A stretch of 64,000 nt of DNA from Blattamonas nauphoetae (GCA_033064195.1 JARBJD010000320.1:17851-81850); one strand, 5' to 3'; shown: positions 44,568 to 55,593, counted from the stretch's first letter. Notes: generated from the sequence alone by a model not told the origin. Numbers and translations: made by a program.

Positions 44568-45791
44568 TTAAGCTGTGTCCAGTCGAGGTGGGATTGTCCA
44601 GTCCAACGTCCAGTCTCCTATTTGGGCGATGAGAGATCTGGCCCATGATTTTGGTGAATTGGCTCCGAACATATTTTCTCCGCGGGGATTGTTAACTGAA
44701 CGTTTTGTTATTGTGGACATGAAATGCACCCAAATAAAACCAATACAAAGAAAAAGAGGAGTGACGCAGATAACCAACACGGGAAAGAACTGGTATGAGA
44801 GAGAGGAAAAGAATGAGGCATGCGGAATGACAAACAAGAGAAATGTGGACATCCGAGGTGTCAACAACAATCACGTTCATAAAGACAAACTGGCCCGACA
44901 ATCAACCACAGAGGTGAACGGAATCATCATCGACACTGAGTTTCCCGAAGTTAGAAGAGTTGTGTCGCAATACCCCAAAGAATTGGAGGGCGGGGTGTAT
45001 TTGCTGATAGCATCGTTGATCCCCATCAAGACAGTCTTGGAATATTTCTCTGATGGAGTGGCCAGATTAAGCACAGTGGTGAGACTTACAGTTATGAGAG
45101 CTGTTGTGTGGTTCGATGTGGATGAGAACGTGTTTTCCATCACCGTGATTACGATAATATCTATCAAGAACATCGTCAACGGCGATCACGTCGGTCCGTA
45201 CTAATTGATGCGTTTGGACAAATAGATCTTGAAGATGAGGAAAAACACGAGAGAGAACATGCTAGAGAGTATTAATCGGTGCATACGAGCCGCAGAGAAG
45301 AATGTTGCGATGAAAACGATCTCACTCCCCACATTGTGAGGACTAAACATGCAATGAATCTCAGTTGCTGTGAGAAGAAAATAATCCAAACAATGAGCAG
45401 AATAAGCAAATATACCTTCAAAGAGTGGACAGGCGAGAGAAGAAGGATCGCACAGATCATCCCAACTCCAGACAAATCCACAGAAGCGATCCTCATCCAA
45501 AATCTACTTGATATAAGATTACAAAGAGATGCCGCGCAATTGATGTGAAGTCACCAGCGAGGAAGGAACGTCTCATCGAGGCAGAACTTGGATGAAAGCA
45601 GGTGTGACGGAGGCTGGAACGGAGAGGAATAGAATAAAATGTTGAAAGAGACATTCACACATTTGAGTACATGCAAAGGGATTCGATGGAGAAATCAATC
45701 GTGGGGTGAGAGATGTTGTGTCTGGTGAGGAAGGATTGAATTCAAGAACTGTTGACTCTGCATCACGATTTATGGCCCCAGTGTATTTCAA
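44568..45791 (-). CDS. Possible multi-exon membrane protein, structure unresolved
   Basis: Hydrophobic minus-strand stretches: 45573-45791, then an exon pair 45201-45500 that splices across a 48-nt intron beginning GTATAT and ending TTCTCACAG to give CPLFEATEIHCMFSPHN followed by a membrane span (ILSSMFSLVFFLIFKIYL). Further stretches, 44877-45179 and 44568-44901, contain at least two more hydrophobic segments. An in-frame TAG at 45201 separates the parts, so there may be two genes or one broken one. No family recognised. Short CAGTCCA-type repeats lie at both ends of the region. Confidence 0.3.
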
Positions 45792-46351
45792 ACCCGAGGC
45801 AAAGTCGCCTAGTGATCAAAAAGTGAGAGTTACTTGTGAATATCATACCGTAATTGAGATGAGGAAGTAACTCAAACCCTTATAGGTGTCGATTGGACAG
45901 TCCAGGACTGGACAGTCCATTGGACAGTCCAATTTGGCCGACTCTTCAAAACCTGTATAAACGGGATGCACTAATTGAGGAGACCTCAGAAAATACCTGC
46001 CATCGAATTGTCCAACTGTGTCCAATGGTGTCCAATCATGGGTGGATCAGACCGATCTTAGCACGTCGCAGAATGAACTCCGATTCTCGCTATTTCACCC
46101 TTTTTCGTGTTATTATAGTCTATTCTTTGAGAAATTCGGAGAAACAATAGATTGAGGGTGAAATGAACGAGATCAAAAAGTGAGTCCAATCGAGGTCAAC
46201 TGTCCAGTCCAACACTGGACAGTGTCCAACCACTTAACAGACCAACTTCGAACTCCATCACCCAGCACACCATCGTCCGGCCCGATTTTGAATACTTGTG
46301 CGAAGATCAATTGGAACCCATAATATATTAGTAATTGATTCGTTCCAGATA
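45792..46351. repeat. Cluster of short TGGACAGTCC-type repeats, otherwise empty
   Basis: At 45893-45935 the motif TGGACAGTCC occurs three times in 40 bp. Related GTCCAAT/GTCCAGT units recur at 46008-46035 and 46186-46235, and also at 44579-44617 beyond the membrane gene. No gene is supported except the 5' side of NWDG member 10. Confidence 0.55.
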
Positions 46352-47416
46352 ATGAGCGAATGTATCTCTACATCAAATGTCTTAGATGAATATTCAAATG
46401 ATTGTATGTCCTATTTTTGTGTTTAATTCTCCATCGACAATTCAGCATTCATGAATTGGGATGGAAATCAACTCACATCAACTTCGGACAAATCAGTAAT
46501 CTTTCAATCGTTGGTGACTCGGATCAAAGATGGACACCAATTCAATGATCGTTTGGAGGATAAAGCCGCCTCATTTCTGGATCAGATCAGACCGCTCAGA
46601 ATAATCAATGAGAAAGACTTCATCCTCATCCTGATGCAATCGTCGTCAGATGACTCCTTGACAGACTTCGTGGCATCGATCAACGTGCTCATTTCTTCCT
46701 CCAAACAGCTGATTATCGAAGGAACGTTGAGATTGCTCGGTCGTCTCTTTGCGAAAAGTTCTCCCCAAATCCAACTGAAGCTCGTCAGCATCGATCTGGT
46801 CCCTCAAATCATCACCTCTTTGAGCCAACAATCTCATTCTTTTGTGGATCCTGTTGATATCCACACTCGCCTCATCAACATCATCAAGTCCGCACTTGAG
46901 CTCGCGACTCCTCGTGGACTGGACAGACTCGCAGATGGGCATCCTTTCGAACGACAAGCCGTTCATAAAACCGTCTTGGAACACGTTCTGGTTTCCTTGG
47001 AGGAATTCCTGCGGAGGATGCGCACCAACCGCTTCCTGCTCGCCGATGGGGATCTGGCTGATGACTTCATGGATTTGCTTGCCCTGATCCTCCGAATCTC
47101 TCCATTCTCTCAACCAACAATGAATTTTCTTCCACAACTGTCCATATTCCTCACAATCCCAAGTTGTCTGACCGTGTTCGATTTTGATCTCCCGTTTTGG
47201 AGTTTTCTCGGCGTCATGGTCCTTTCGCAAGAAGATTGGAACAAACAAGGCGGAAATGTCCGTCGTTCAGGAGCAGCCATCTTCCGATGTTTGAGAACGG
47301 AAGGGTTGGATGATGTGTTGGAACAAAGGCAGCAAAACGATCGAACTGGAAACATTGGAGAAGATCTTGCGAACTATTTGATCAAATTGACTGTCATGCT
47401 TGGAATGAATATCTGA
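46352..47416 (+). CDS. NWDG-family helical-repeat protein, member 10
   Basis: Exon 1 (46352-46403) and exon 2 (46446-47416), joined across a 42-nt intron starting GTATGT, give 340 residues ending in TGA. The splice yields SFMNWDGNQ. The protein is nearly identical to member 2 (12521-13457) but has the complete 5' end, so this copy is probably closest to the source of the duplicated block. Family blocks: SINVLISSSKQLIIEGTLRL, KTVLEHVLVSLEEFLRRM, FSQPTMNFLPQLSIFLTIPS and RTEGLDDVLEQRQ. No targeting motif is visible. It is convergent with the inverted cyclin copy. Confidence 0.8.
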
Positions 47417-47836
47417 ACAGACTGTCGGAACGGGCAAAGGTCAGGGTGGAGAACTTGGAGATGCGGAACTGCTACCCTCGCCTCATCTGTCTCTTTTTCT
47501 GCTTTTCCATCACTCTCATCCCCGTCTGATTGTTGTGTTGGTCCTACCGCATCTTCCACCTCCTCCTTCTCGACTTGGCGCGAGATTTCAACGTCAACAA
47601 AAATCGACGCTATTTCTTCCTCATCCACCTCCAAACGCCATCCAATCTCATCCACATCGTTTCTTTATCATGCACGGTGCCTTTCAGATGCTAGTTCACA
47701 TGCGGACGTCCACCACGCGCCATTTCATAATTCATTCATTTACCGCCTTCAAATCGCACCACACACTCGTTCACCGACGTTCTCACACCACAGCAAGCGT
47801 CACTTAAATGAAATGGAAGTTGTATGGAACAGAAAC
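47417..47836. other. Spacer of the inverted duplicate
   Basis: Matches 12101-12520 in reverse orientation. No supported gene. Confidence 0.45.
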
Positions 47837-48409
47837 TCAAAACGCAAAGAACGAAGCGAACATATGAAACAGGGCTTCCTCAGCCGCACTCAGTGTGGGG
47901 AGCAACGTGCCAGCGAAGAAGCGACAGAAGGTGTGCTTCTGAGCTGACGAGCGTTGCAACAGGCACTCGAAAGGCAGCGGCCCACCAGGCGATGGGCAAC
48001 GGTCTGTCGGCGTTGGTTTTGTTGGACAGGATGAGTGCAATGACGAGCATGGTGCCCAGATTGTGCTCAGAAACGACACACTGCCTCTGTTCTGCTTGTG
48101 CCTGGATTTCGAGAGCGACGAGGCGGTGGATGAGATCACCGGAGAAACAGATTTCGCCGCTGGTCAGGTTGGAGACCGAGGCCGCAAAGTGGAAGAGAGC
48201 GGTGGCGTTGGGGAGGAGGGCACAGACAAGTTGTGGCTGGCGGGGTGGGCAGAGAGCACGAGGGACACGAGGGACGAAGCGAACGAGGTCAGACTGGACA
48301 GGGTTGGGACAGCAGACGAGAACACTGACTTGTGCACGCAGGACTTCATGCACGGCAAGAGCATCGAGGAGGAGGGAGCGAGTGCTTGGGATGTGGTCGA
48401 GAATGTCAT
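47837..48409 (-). pseudogene. Inverted copy of cyclin gene with two 1-nt frame breaks
   Basis: Same length and order as the cyclin at 11528-12100. A C is missing from a CCCC run (near 48216) and a C is added to a CCC run (near 47901), so the cyclin box between them is out of frame with both ends. Residue changes outside these sites are few and mostly conservative, e.g. LVSSEAHLLSLLRWH. Recent decay or sequence error. Confidence 0.7.
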
Positions 48410-48592
48410 TCAAGCTTTTTCTTTGATGGTTCAGAGACTCACCGATTTTTGAGAAAAGAGGGTCTGCAGAGGGAATACGAAGAAAGAAAAAGAATGAAGG
48501 ATGATGGAAGGTTGTAACGAGAATGATAGCACGTTCGATAAGTGAGAAATGAGCAAGTTGGACAGACAGTTTTGGATTAAGGGCGTTCAAAT

Positions 48593-48610
48593 TTCTCCGG
48601 TTTCGGAGAA
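48593..48610 (-). other. Third copy of the 3' hairpin
   Basis: TTCTCCG-AAAC-CGGAGAA on the minus strand; intact 7-bp stem, loop different from the other two copies. Confidence 0.4.
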
Positions 48611-48998
48611 TTACTGTGTTCTCGTTTCTCGTGACAGTTGACTGAAATCATCCACGAAGCGTCAGTAAACGAAAAAAGTTTTAAGGCGCAGAGTTCTTGG
48701 GACAGTGTCGTGAAATGATTGAATGAGAGAATTAAGAATGAAAACAGAAGTGTCAGAGTTGTGGTTATGCTTCGTCCATCGGAATCTCTGTCCCTCCCCC
48801 ACTCAGCTGAGGCTCAGCCACAACTTCGACTGACTCAATCGACACAGCATCACCTGTTCCAGAAAGCCGAATTGCGAATCGGAAGGGACAGGAATGTTCG
48901 AGAAGAATGTGGGTTGTGTCTTTCCATCCTGGCTCAGTCGCAGTGTCTCTTCCCGTCTCGCCCGTCTGCCTCCAACACCACTCGCTGGCCTCCTCTCC

Positions 48999-49089
48999 GG
49001 GTAGGTCTAGACTCAGATCTAGAAAAGTCTAGGCGCAGATCTGCAGATCGGTCTAGGCGCAGATCTGAAAGTCTACACGCAGATCCGTC
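48999..49089 (+). repeat. Left TIR made of four GTCTAG-CAGATC units
   Basis: Four diverged copies of GTCTA(G/C)xCxCAGATC at about 22-bp spacing, each containing or near AGATCT. Confidence 0.85.
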
Positions 49090-50409
49090 GTACTTTGCCT
49101 TGTTTTTGCTTCCATATCACATTTTCGACATCCTACATCGTAATCTCGACATCATTTCCACTTTTATTGCTCATTTCTCACTTTTGACATTCTTCCATCT
49201 GTTTTCCCAATGTTCAAACATGTCCTGGGTTGATCAAGGAGGAAGTGGTCATTTGAAGCAATTTGATCAATCGCGTTGGTTTGTCGTGACGTGTAAGAAG
49301 GCTGGAAATGAACGAACAACTTAGAGGTGTCTGGTCTCATCCATATGAGCAGTGGATGCGGAGTGAGGTGATTGAGAGGAGGGAGAAGGCATCGTGGGAA
49401 AATAGAGCGAGATGATGGGAGGAGGAGGTGGTGAGAAAGGATTTAATGCTACTGGGAGGGAGGAGAGACGAGGAGAATACTGATGAAGGGAGAATTGAAG
49501 ATGGTTGTGGAAGATGTCATACTCGTCAATCGGTTGGATATTCAGCCAGAATCGAGCGACGCACTCATTTTCTGCTCCCTTTCTTACTTTTTTCTTCTTC
49601 TCTCTTCTTGTCTTTCAATTTTTCTTCCATGCTTTGTCCTGACTTCTTCTGAATCAGAATGGCATCTACTAGCGGTTTGAGTAGTGTTGGCAGACTGCCA
49701 ATTACAGTGTGGATGATCTGAATAACAATAAATGTTACATCAATGGAATTTGGCGAGATAGAGAATAAAACAAGATCAAAGGCTGACAGAAACTGACGAA
49801 GACAACAAGTGCAAAACAATGAAAAATGGTCTGCATTGACGATTCTAAGTGCATACATGGATATTCACCTCTTATCTTCGTATCTGCTATTCAATAATTC
49901 AGTCTCAACTGGGGCGATGTTGGTCGAACGTCCACAAATAATAATGATTGTTCAACATGTCCTGCTCGGTTTTTCCCTCTGAGACCATTCGGGGATCGTA
50001 CTGATTGGAGAGGAACAGCGATCTTGATGGTGATGATGGTTGTAGTGCAATGTCGAGATCGAACGGCAAATCTGAAGACAATTCCGAAGTAATTGACTCG
50101 TCTTGTGGTTCTTTTAATTGATAAGTTGGACAAATTCGTTGCGCATGGTGTTTCAATTGTGAAAGTGATGATAGACGTTGTAATTGGATCACAATGTTGA
50201 GTGATGTGAAATGGACAAATTCAGGAAGGATTTGGTTTGTCAGCCGTCAGAACGGGGAGATTGGTGTTTGTAGAAAGATGATTGGGTGGAGTGGGGATGT
50301 CTTCTTGCGAGTACCGCGGTCTCGAGATTGGTTTTGATTGATGTGTGGTTTCTGGCTGATATTGGTTGGTGTATGCGAGAGGCATGGTAAATGAACAAGA
50401 AAAATCTCG

Positions 50410-50898
50410 TTAAGTTTGCTGGTTGGTGCGAGACGAAACATATTCTTCATCGAATGCCTGATTCTCTGATTGTTGCGGTGGACGACGATATGACTGGGAA
50501 TTCTGCGTGACAATGGCAGCAGACGATTGTTGCGGAAACTGTGGGTTGATGTGCTGTTGCTGTTGGTTCGCAAAACCCTCTCTGTTTGAGGAGGGAGTCG
50601 GCCTTCTGTTTGGCATACCGTTGTGCCTGTTAACGGACAGTGCTGTGCTCGTTCTGAGAAAGGAAGGGAGAAAAGTCCTTTTGTTGATCTGGGAAGGCGA
50701 CAACAACTCGTCCAGAATCGACAAGCGGGTTCTGGACATCGTTGTCCTTGCCTGGAGGCTGCTCGTGTTTGTTTCGATTCTCAAGGGCTTTAACATGATG
50801 ATGGAGGGATACGACATAACATCGTCTGAGTAGAGAAGTGGGAGTCGAGTATCTTTCACAAGATCCTGTTGTGAGTGCATCAGAGACCTGATTGTCAT
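50410..50898 (-). CDS. Gln/Pro/Ser-rich ORF inside the 2.5-kb element
   Basis: An open frame of 162 codons with a Q-rich patch (ANQQQQHINPQFPQQSSA). Upstream, 51100-50910 on the same strand contains a short stretch with the same flavour (ESLNHQDPPRQQQPTYNQQ), and downstream at 50355-50225 a coherent piece follows an acceptor-like AG. These may be exons of one low-complexity protein. No DDE, zinc-finger or other transposase motif is visible. Function unknown. Confidence 0.35.
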   Translation of the reverse strand: MTIRSLMHSQQDLVKDTRLPLLYSDDVMSYPSIIMLKPLRIETNTSSLQARTTMSRTRLSILDELLSPSQINKRTFLPSFLRTSTALSVNRHNGMPNRRPTPSSNREGFANQQQQHINPQFPQQSSAAIVTQNSQSYRRPPQQSENQAFDEEYVSSRTNQQT

Positions 50899-51430
50899 CT
50901 GGATCTCCTAACTGGGCGCATCTGCTTGGCCATCTTCAGAAACAAGCACTTGTTGATTGTATGTCGGTTGCTGCTGACGAGGAGGGTCTTGATGGTTGAG
51001 AGATTCCGCGATGATGAGATAGAACTCGTTCGGTGAGATTCTGGTCCCTCATCGAATGATGCTGCCAATAGTACATGTGGCGAGGTCGAGGACGTCCAGA
51101 CATGCCGATTTGTGTTGAGGAAGTCTTTTCAAGTCATTTGAAACTGCGATTACGATCGTGATCATGAAACAAGACAGACTGAGGAAAGTGAATGATATAT
51201 AAATCGAAATAGAGAGAAAAATCAAACGGAGAGTGAGATCATCACTGTTTACATGACGAATAAGCTCTTTATAAGCCCATTGAACAGTTGTTCACTCCAG
51301 GGTGGGTGAGATCAACTTCCAAGTCAACTCCACATTATAATCCCAAAAGCGAGAGTCTCGACACTAACTTCACATTTCACATCGAATTCATTGATTAAAA
51401 ATGTGTTTTAGTCGAAATGAACGAGAAAAT

Positions 51431-51521
51431 GACGGATCTGCGTGTAGACTTTCAGATCTGTGCCTAGACCGATCTGCAGATCTGCGCCTAGACTTTTCCA
51501 GATCTGAGCCTAGACTTACCC
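51431..51521 (-). repeat. Right TIR of the 2.5-kb element
   Basis: Reverse complement of 48999-49089 with a few substitutions. Confidence 0.85.
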
Positions 51522-53702
51522 TCCTCTCCCAGCAGCACACGCTGATCCATAATGGACACTCTTGCCGTGTTGGCGAGCATATTGACAGTCGGATCTCATG
51601 TCCCATCCAGCTCCACCCACAAGACTCGTGAAATCATACCCGTCTTTCGCTGTCGCAGTCTGAGCAGATGCAACGATGCCGATTCCAGTGCATCCTGTGA
51701 TTGTCTGGAAAGTGAAAGTGAATCTGACGACGACATTCCCAAACTTTGCGGAGAGAAGTGTCGGATAATGTCCTCCACTTCGAGTGAAGACAGCACCATT
51801 CAGCGAGTATCCATCTATTGGGAACCATTCGATTGCTGCTGCTCCCATTTTGCTCTGTCGCTTCATCTCTTCCTTTCTTCTCTCTTCTTCGATGAATTGC
51901 TTGTGGTGCTCGGCCTGTTCGTTCAACTCAGCCATCTTCAGTTCGAATTTCCTTACTCTTTCTTCTTCTTTCTTCTCAATATCGGCTTTCAGCTTGTCCA
52001 TCTCTTCCAACCTCTTCCTCATTTCTTCCTCTCTTCGCTTCTCCCTCTCCTCCATCGCTCTCATCTCTCGACCCACATCCACCCCAATCACTCCCACCTC
52101 CTTCCTTCCTCCACTCACCACATGACGAAAGTGCCGAATCAGCATCCCTCCAACTTGTGTCATCACTTCCACCTCAGCCGAGCTCTCCTTCTCTTCCGAC
52201 TCCCGAGCTGAGCACAGGCCGAGCAGCGTGTTTTCCATCAAGTCCAGCGCCGATTGGCACCGACTCACCAAACTCCATCCACCTTGACTCTCTTCGTCCA
52301 CCTGTCTAACGTGTCCTTGTTCCTTCCTTGATTTCACTTTCTGCTTCTCCTTCTCTTTCTGTTCCGTTTCTTGTTTCTGTGCTGATCGAAGAGCTCCTTT
52401 CAGTCCAATACACAACTTGTCAACAACTCGAAGCAGACCCAACACTTTCCCGATTTCCTTCGAATCTTCCACCCACGAGCACACCTTCTCCACCACTCCC
52501 CACTCAGCACTCCCTCCACATCCCCACACGACAGACTCGAGTCACACAATAGCCTGAACATGAACACAAATGAAAACAAAGATGAGGAAGAGAAGAGAGG
52601 CAGACCCAACAGCGTGTGTCGCGGGCACAGACAGAGTGGAATCAGCGTGCTGCAAAAACAACACACCAGAAACGACGAGAAGAGATGAAGGAGGAGAGAG
52701 GCAGACGTGGGTGAGAGAGGAGCGAGGGAAGCAGGTCGCTCATCTTCTTCCGCTTTGGATGCAACACACACCCCATAACCAGAGTCAGCACACTCGACGC
52801 CACATTCTGCCACAACAATCACACAAACAGCAGAAATGAAGAAAGAGCAAGAAAGAGGAAGAAGAGGAGAGATGAGGAGGAAGGAAGGAAGACAAACGAA
52901 CAAGAACGGCGAGCATTCACTTCCCAATGTCGCACACAATTCACTCACAAATCCCATCCGCAATCCCATCTCCCCACTTCCTTCATTCTCTCCATTTTCT
53001 TCTGCATCAACCCAGAACAGCACAGAAACAATCAGAACGATGAATGAGGAAGAAGTTCAAATGAATCTCAAATTAACGAATGGAAGATATCCACAAAATG
53101 AAATAAGAACATTTCCTTCATTTTCAGACCTTCTTCAATCTTGTTCCGCACTTCGTGCAGAATCGAAACTTTCTCCTTTTCTGTTCCACTTCGATATGCT
53201 TGCACTGTTTGCAAGAAGAATGAATGCTGTAAATATCATCAGGTGGATGGAGGAAAATGGAGGGGGAATGATAATAATTTGCTTGGATGATGAAAAATGC
53301 ATGGAGATTTACGAAAATCAACAAATCAAATCAATCGAACTGGGAAAGAAAAACGGGATATAAACCAGTTCATTTGATGGTACATTTATCGCGCCAGTTG
53401 ATAAATGATCGTTCGACGTTGGTGTGGCGAACATCTCGGAGTGAAATGGGATCAAGCCATCACAAAAACAACTCAGAAAGCCACACAAACATGTAACAAT
53501 GAGAATAAACGGTGATGTTAAGGTTTTGATACATCTGAACCACAGAGCAAAGGACAAGAGAATCACATTTCTCGCTTCAATCGAGAAGATTCGATTTTCT
53601 CCTTTCTGCCGCTTTTTTCATCCGACGAAGGGAAATGATGACTTAAACCACTATTCTATCTGGATCTCGCTCATTCTTCAGTCACTTCATCGGGTGGAAG
53701 CG

Positions 53703-54720
53703 TCAGAAGAGATGAGAGAAGTCAACGTTTCGAATGGTCCGCTTTTGATGATCTCGTCGGATTGTGTCGAGAAGTATCCCAATCACAGCAACCCCTTTCT
53801 CGTAGTCATCCAAGAATGACGAGCACGACACAGCAAACACCACACTGTCCAACACACCGTTCCTCACCAAGTCCATCCGAACAGCATCAGAGACACTGAC
53901 GAATCGATGGAAGAGCTCGAGGATCACAGACACATGTGCTGGAAATGGATATCTGAGAAAAATATGAAATTGAGGAGAGACAACAAACGGGAGATTTGCA
54001 GCGATGCTTTCAAGGATATAGCGTCCGACGGGAGATGAAAGCGAAGCTGGGAAAAGAATAGAAAAACGAGGTCAAACTGTCAGATGCCAAACGCCGCACA
54101 CACAGACACGCCATGTGGATTCCTTCGTCTGGAGAGGGTTCCCCTGACAACATTGTTCTGATCCTGTTCCAGTTCGGTTGGAGGTTGTGTGGAGACGAGA
54201 GAGGGATGCCAGAGTGGGAGGAGAGAGTTTGGAGGATGCCTCGCTGAGCACCAGCCAGAGAAGGAAGATGGCAGAGGTGTGGAGAGTCAAAGTGAGGAGG
54301 AATGGTTAGCCAGTGAAGAGACACAGCAACATCTCCGGTTCTCCACAATAAATTCAGATCAATCTGTTCTTCATTCATTTCGAACGGAATCAACATCTTG
54401 AACACTTTGGCGAGAGATGAGCAGACACCGAAGGAGCGGTATAAACAGCAAAATTGTAGAAGAGATAGAGAAAAGTGGCCCAAGTGCTGTTTGGTGCTCC
54501 ACTGAGGAGTGGCGAGGCGAGCAGAGTGTCGAAGAGGCGAGGAGGAGGAAAGAGACGGAAGAGGTTGTGAATGTCAAGTAGTGTGGCATCCTGCTGTGAG
54601 ACTTCAACGAGGAGAATAAACATGAGATTTAGTAATGATTCCTGATCGAGATTGAGTGTGGGACAGCGAAGAAGGAGGGAGTGCAGACCAACATAGGAGT
54701 TCCCTCTGGTCACTCCAAGC
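53703..54720 (-). pseudogene. Inverted partial copy of gene A (3' part)
   Basis: Similarity to gene A starts at about 54715 (YVGLHSLLLRCPTLNLDQES, matching 7860) and continues to the last exon (VRMDLVRNGVLDSVV). It contains about 190 bp, coding a segment with PSLAGAQRGILQTLSSH, that is absent from gene A. The first 60% of the gene is missing, and the frame changes near 54400. The C terminus differs from gene A after IRRDH. It is the distal end of the inverted duplication. Confidence 0.65.
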
Positions 54721-54767
54721 CCAAACGAGGGCTCCTCAACACAGCGAGTACCCTGAAATGATATTAT

Positions 54768-55114
54768 AGTCCCTCCACAAAACCGGCTAAAATATACAAA
54801 ACCGGTTTTATTCATTATAAGATCAATTTTGAAAATATAAGGCAAGAATTGCAATTTCAGAACTCTTAGAAACATGGTTACGGTAGTTTGATGAGAGAGA
54901 AGATCATCAATATCACAAAAAACAACGAGAAAGTTTCCAAATAATGGGGAAAATGCCTTCTTTTCGTCACTTCTTGGTTTTTGAAAAAACACTAGGTCTA
55001 CTTGAAAGGGTGTATTAAGTGACGTTGTAAAAGATAATCGAGAAATTTTGGATGAAACGTCTTATTTTGATTTTAGCCGGTTTAATAAATAAAACCGGTT
55101 TTGTGGAGGGTCTA
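54768..55114. mobile_element. Small MITE, 347 bp
   Basis: Inverted ends TAG(T/A)CCCTCCACAAAACCGG, flanked by TTA on both sides (54765-54767 and 55115-55117). The subterminal region on each side repeats AAAACCGG and GGCTAAAAT. A TTA duplication fits PIF/Harbinger-type MITEs; a TA duplication with a one-base shorter end would fit Tc1/mariner. No ORF. Confidence 0.72.
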
Positions 55115-55335
55115 TTAGGGCTGGCCTGATCAAAATATTTCTAACAGAAAATAATGACCTCCTCGTCTTAAACTGCAACACTATCTTTGGCAATATTCGG
55201 ATTCGTTATGATGATTACTATTTTCGAGCTCATTACTATCGAAATACCTCATTTCAACCTTCAACCGTTTAAGCCATTCCAGCCTTTGTCAAGGGACTTG
55301 TCGTGATCATGCGACAAGTCATCACATGAGGTTGA

Positions 55336-55593
55336 CTCAGACAACTGCTTCCAAATGTCGATAATTACATCAGATGTTTCCATTTCGACACCGAACCAAT
55401 TTCGGAAGAATACTTCACGCTCCCAATTCATGCGAAATTCAACTGTTTCACCGTTCATGGCGCTCAAGATAGTGCCATTGAAGTGGAATCAATTGCGGTT
55501 ATTGTTCGAAACATCTTCTCGACACAGGGCAAGCAAGTTGAATTGGACATCGAAACAGAACTCCGTCGACTGCCAGGATGCTATTCAGATTGA
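55336..55593 (+). other. Orphan coding-like fragment
   Basis: An open frame of 86 codons without ATG that reads as a coherent soluble protein (EPISEEYFTLPIHAKFNCF, then SIAVIVRNIFSTQGKQVEL). Downstream coherent pieces in other frames lie at 55845-56057 (FDSWLGRYPFVVLSQMMQYH) and 56055-56118. No family recognised. Together they look like a decayed gene of non-local origin. Confidence 0.3.

Larger units (their letters stand above)
48999..51521. mobile_element. 2.5-kb TIR transposon with 8-bp target-site duplication
   Basis: Ends are 91-bp inverted repeats (48999-49089, 51431-51521) beginning GGGTA(G/A)GTCTAG. TCCTCTCC flanks both sides (48991-48998 and 51522-51529). The uninterrupted site is seen in B1 (about 10938-10955) and B2. 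An 8-bp duplication fits hAT, P or Merlin-type elements; the end sequence alone does not decide. Interior ORFs include no recognisable transposase, so it is non-autonomous or carries an unknown one. Confidence 0.82.
48765..53434 (-). pseudogene. Inverted third copy of coiled-coil/SPRY-like gene (B3), interrupted
   Basis: Reads from ATG 53434 through recognisable exons (conserved NVPSNELVYIPFFFPSS segment, coiled coil at 52000-51850) to the TAA at 48765-48767. It is broken by the 2523-bp TIR element at 48999-51521 within the SPRY-like domain. It also has loss of one G in a G5 run (near 52497) and of one G in AAGAGGACA (near 48945). B1 gives the intact reading. Some exon borders here were not redefined. 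Confidence 0.75.
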
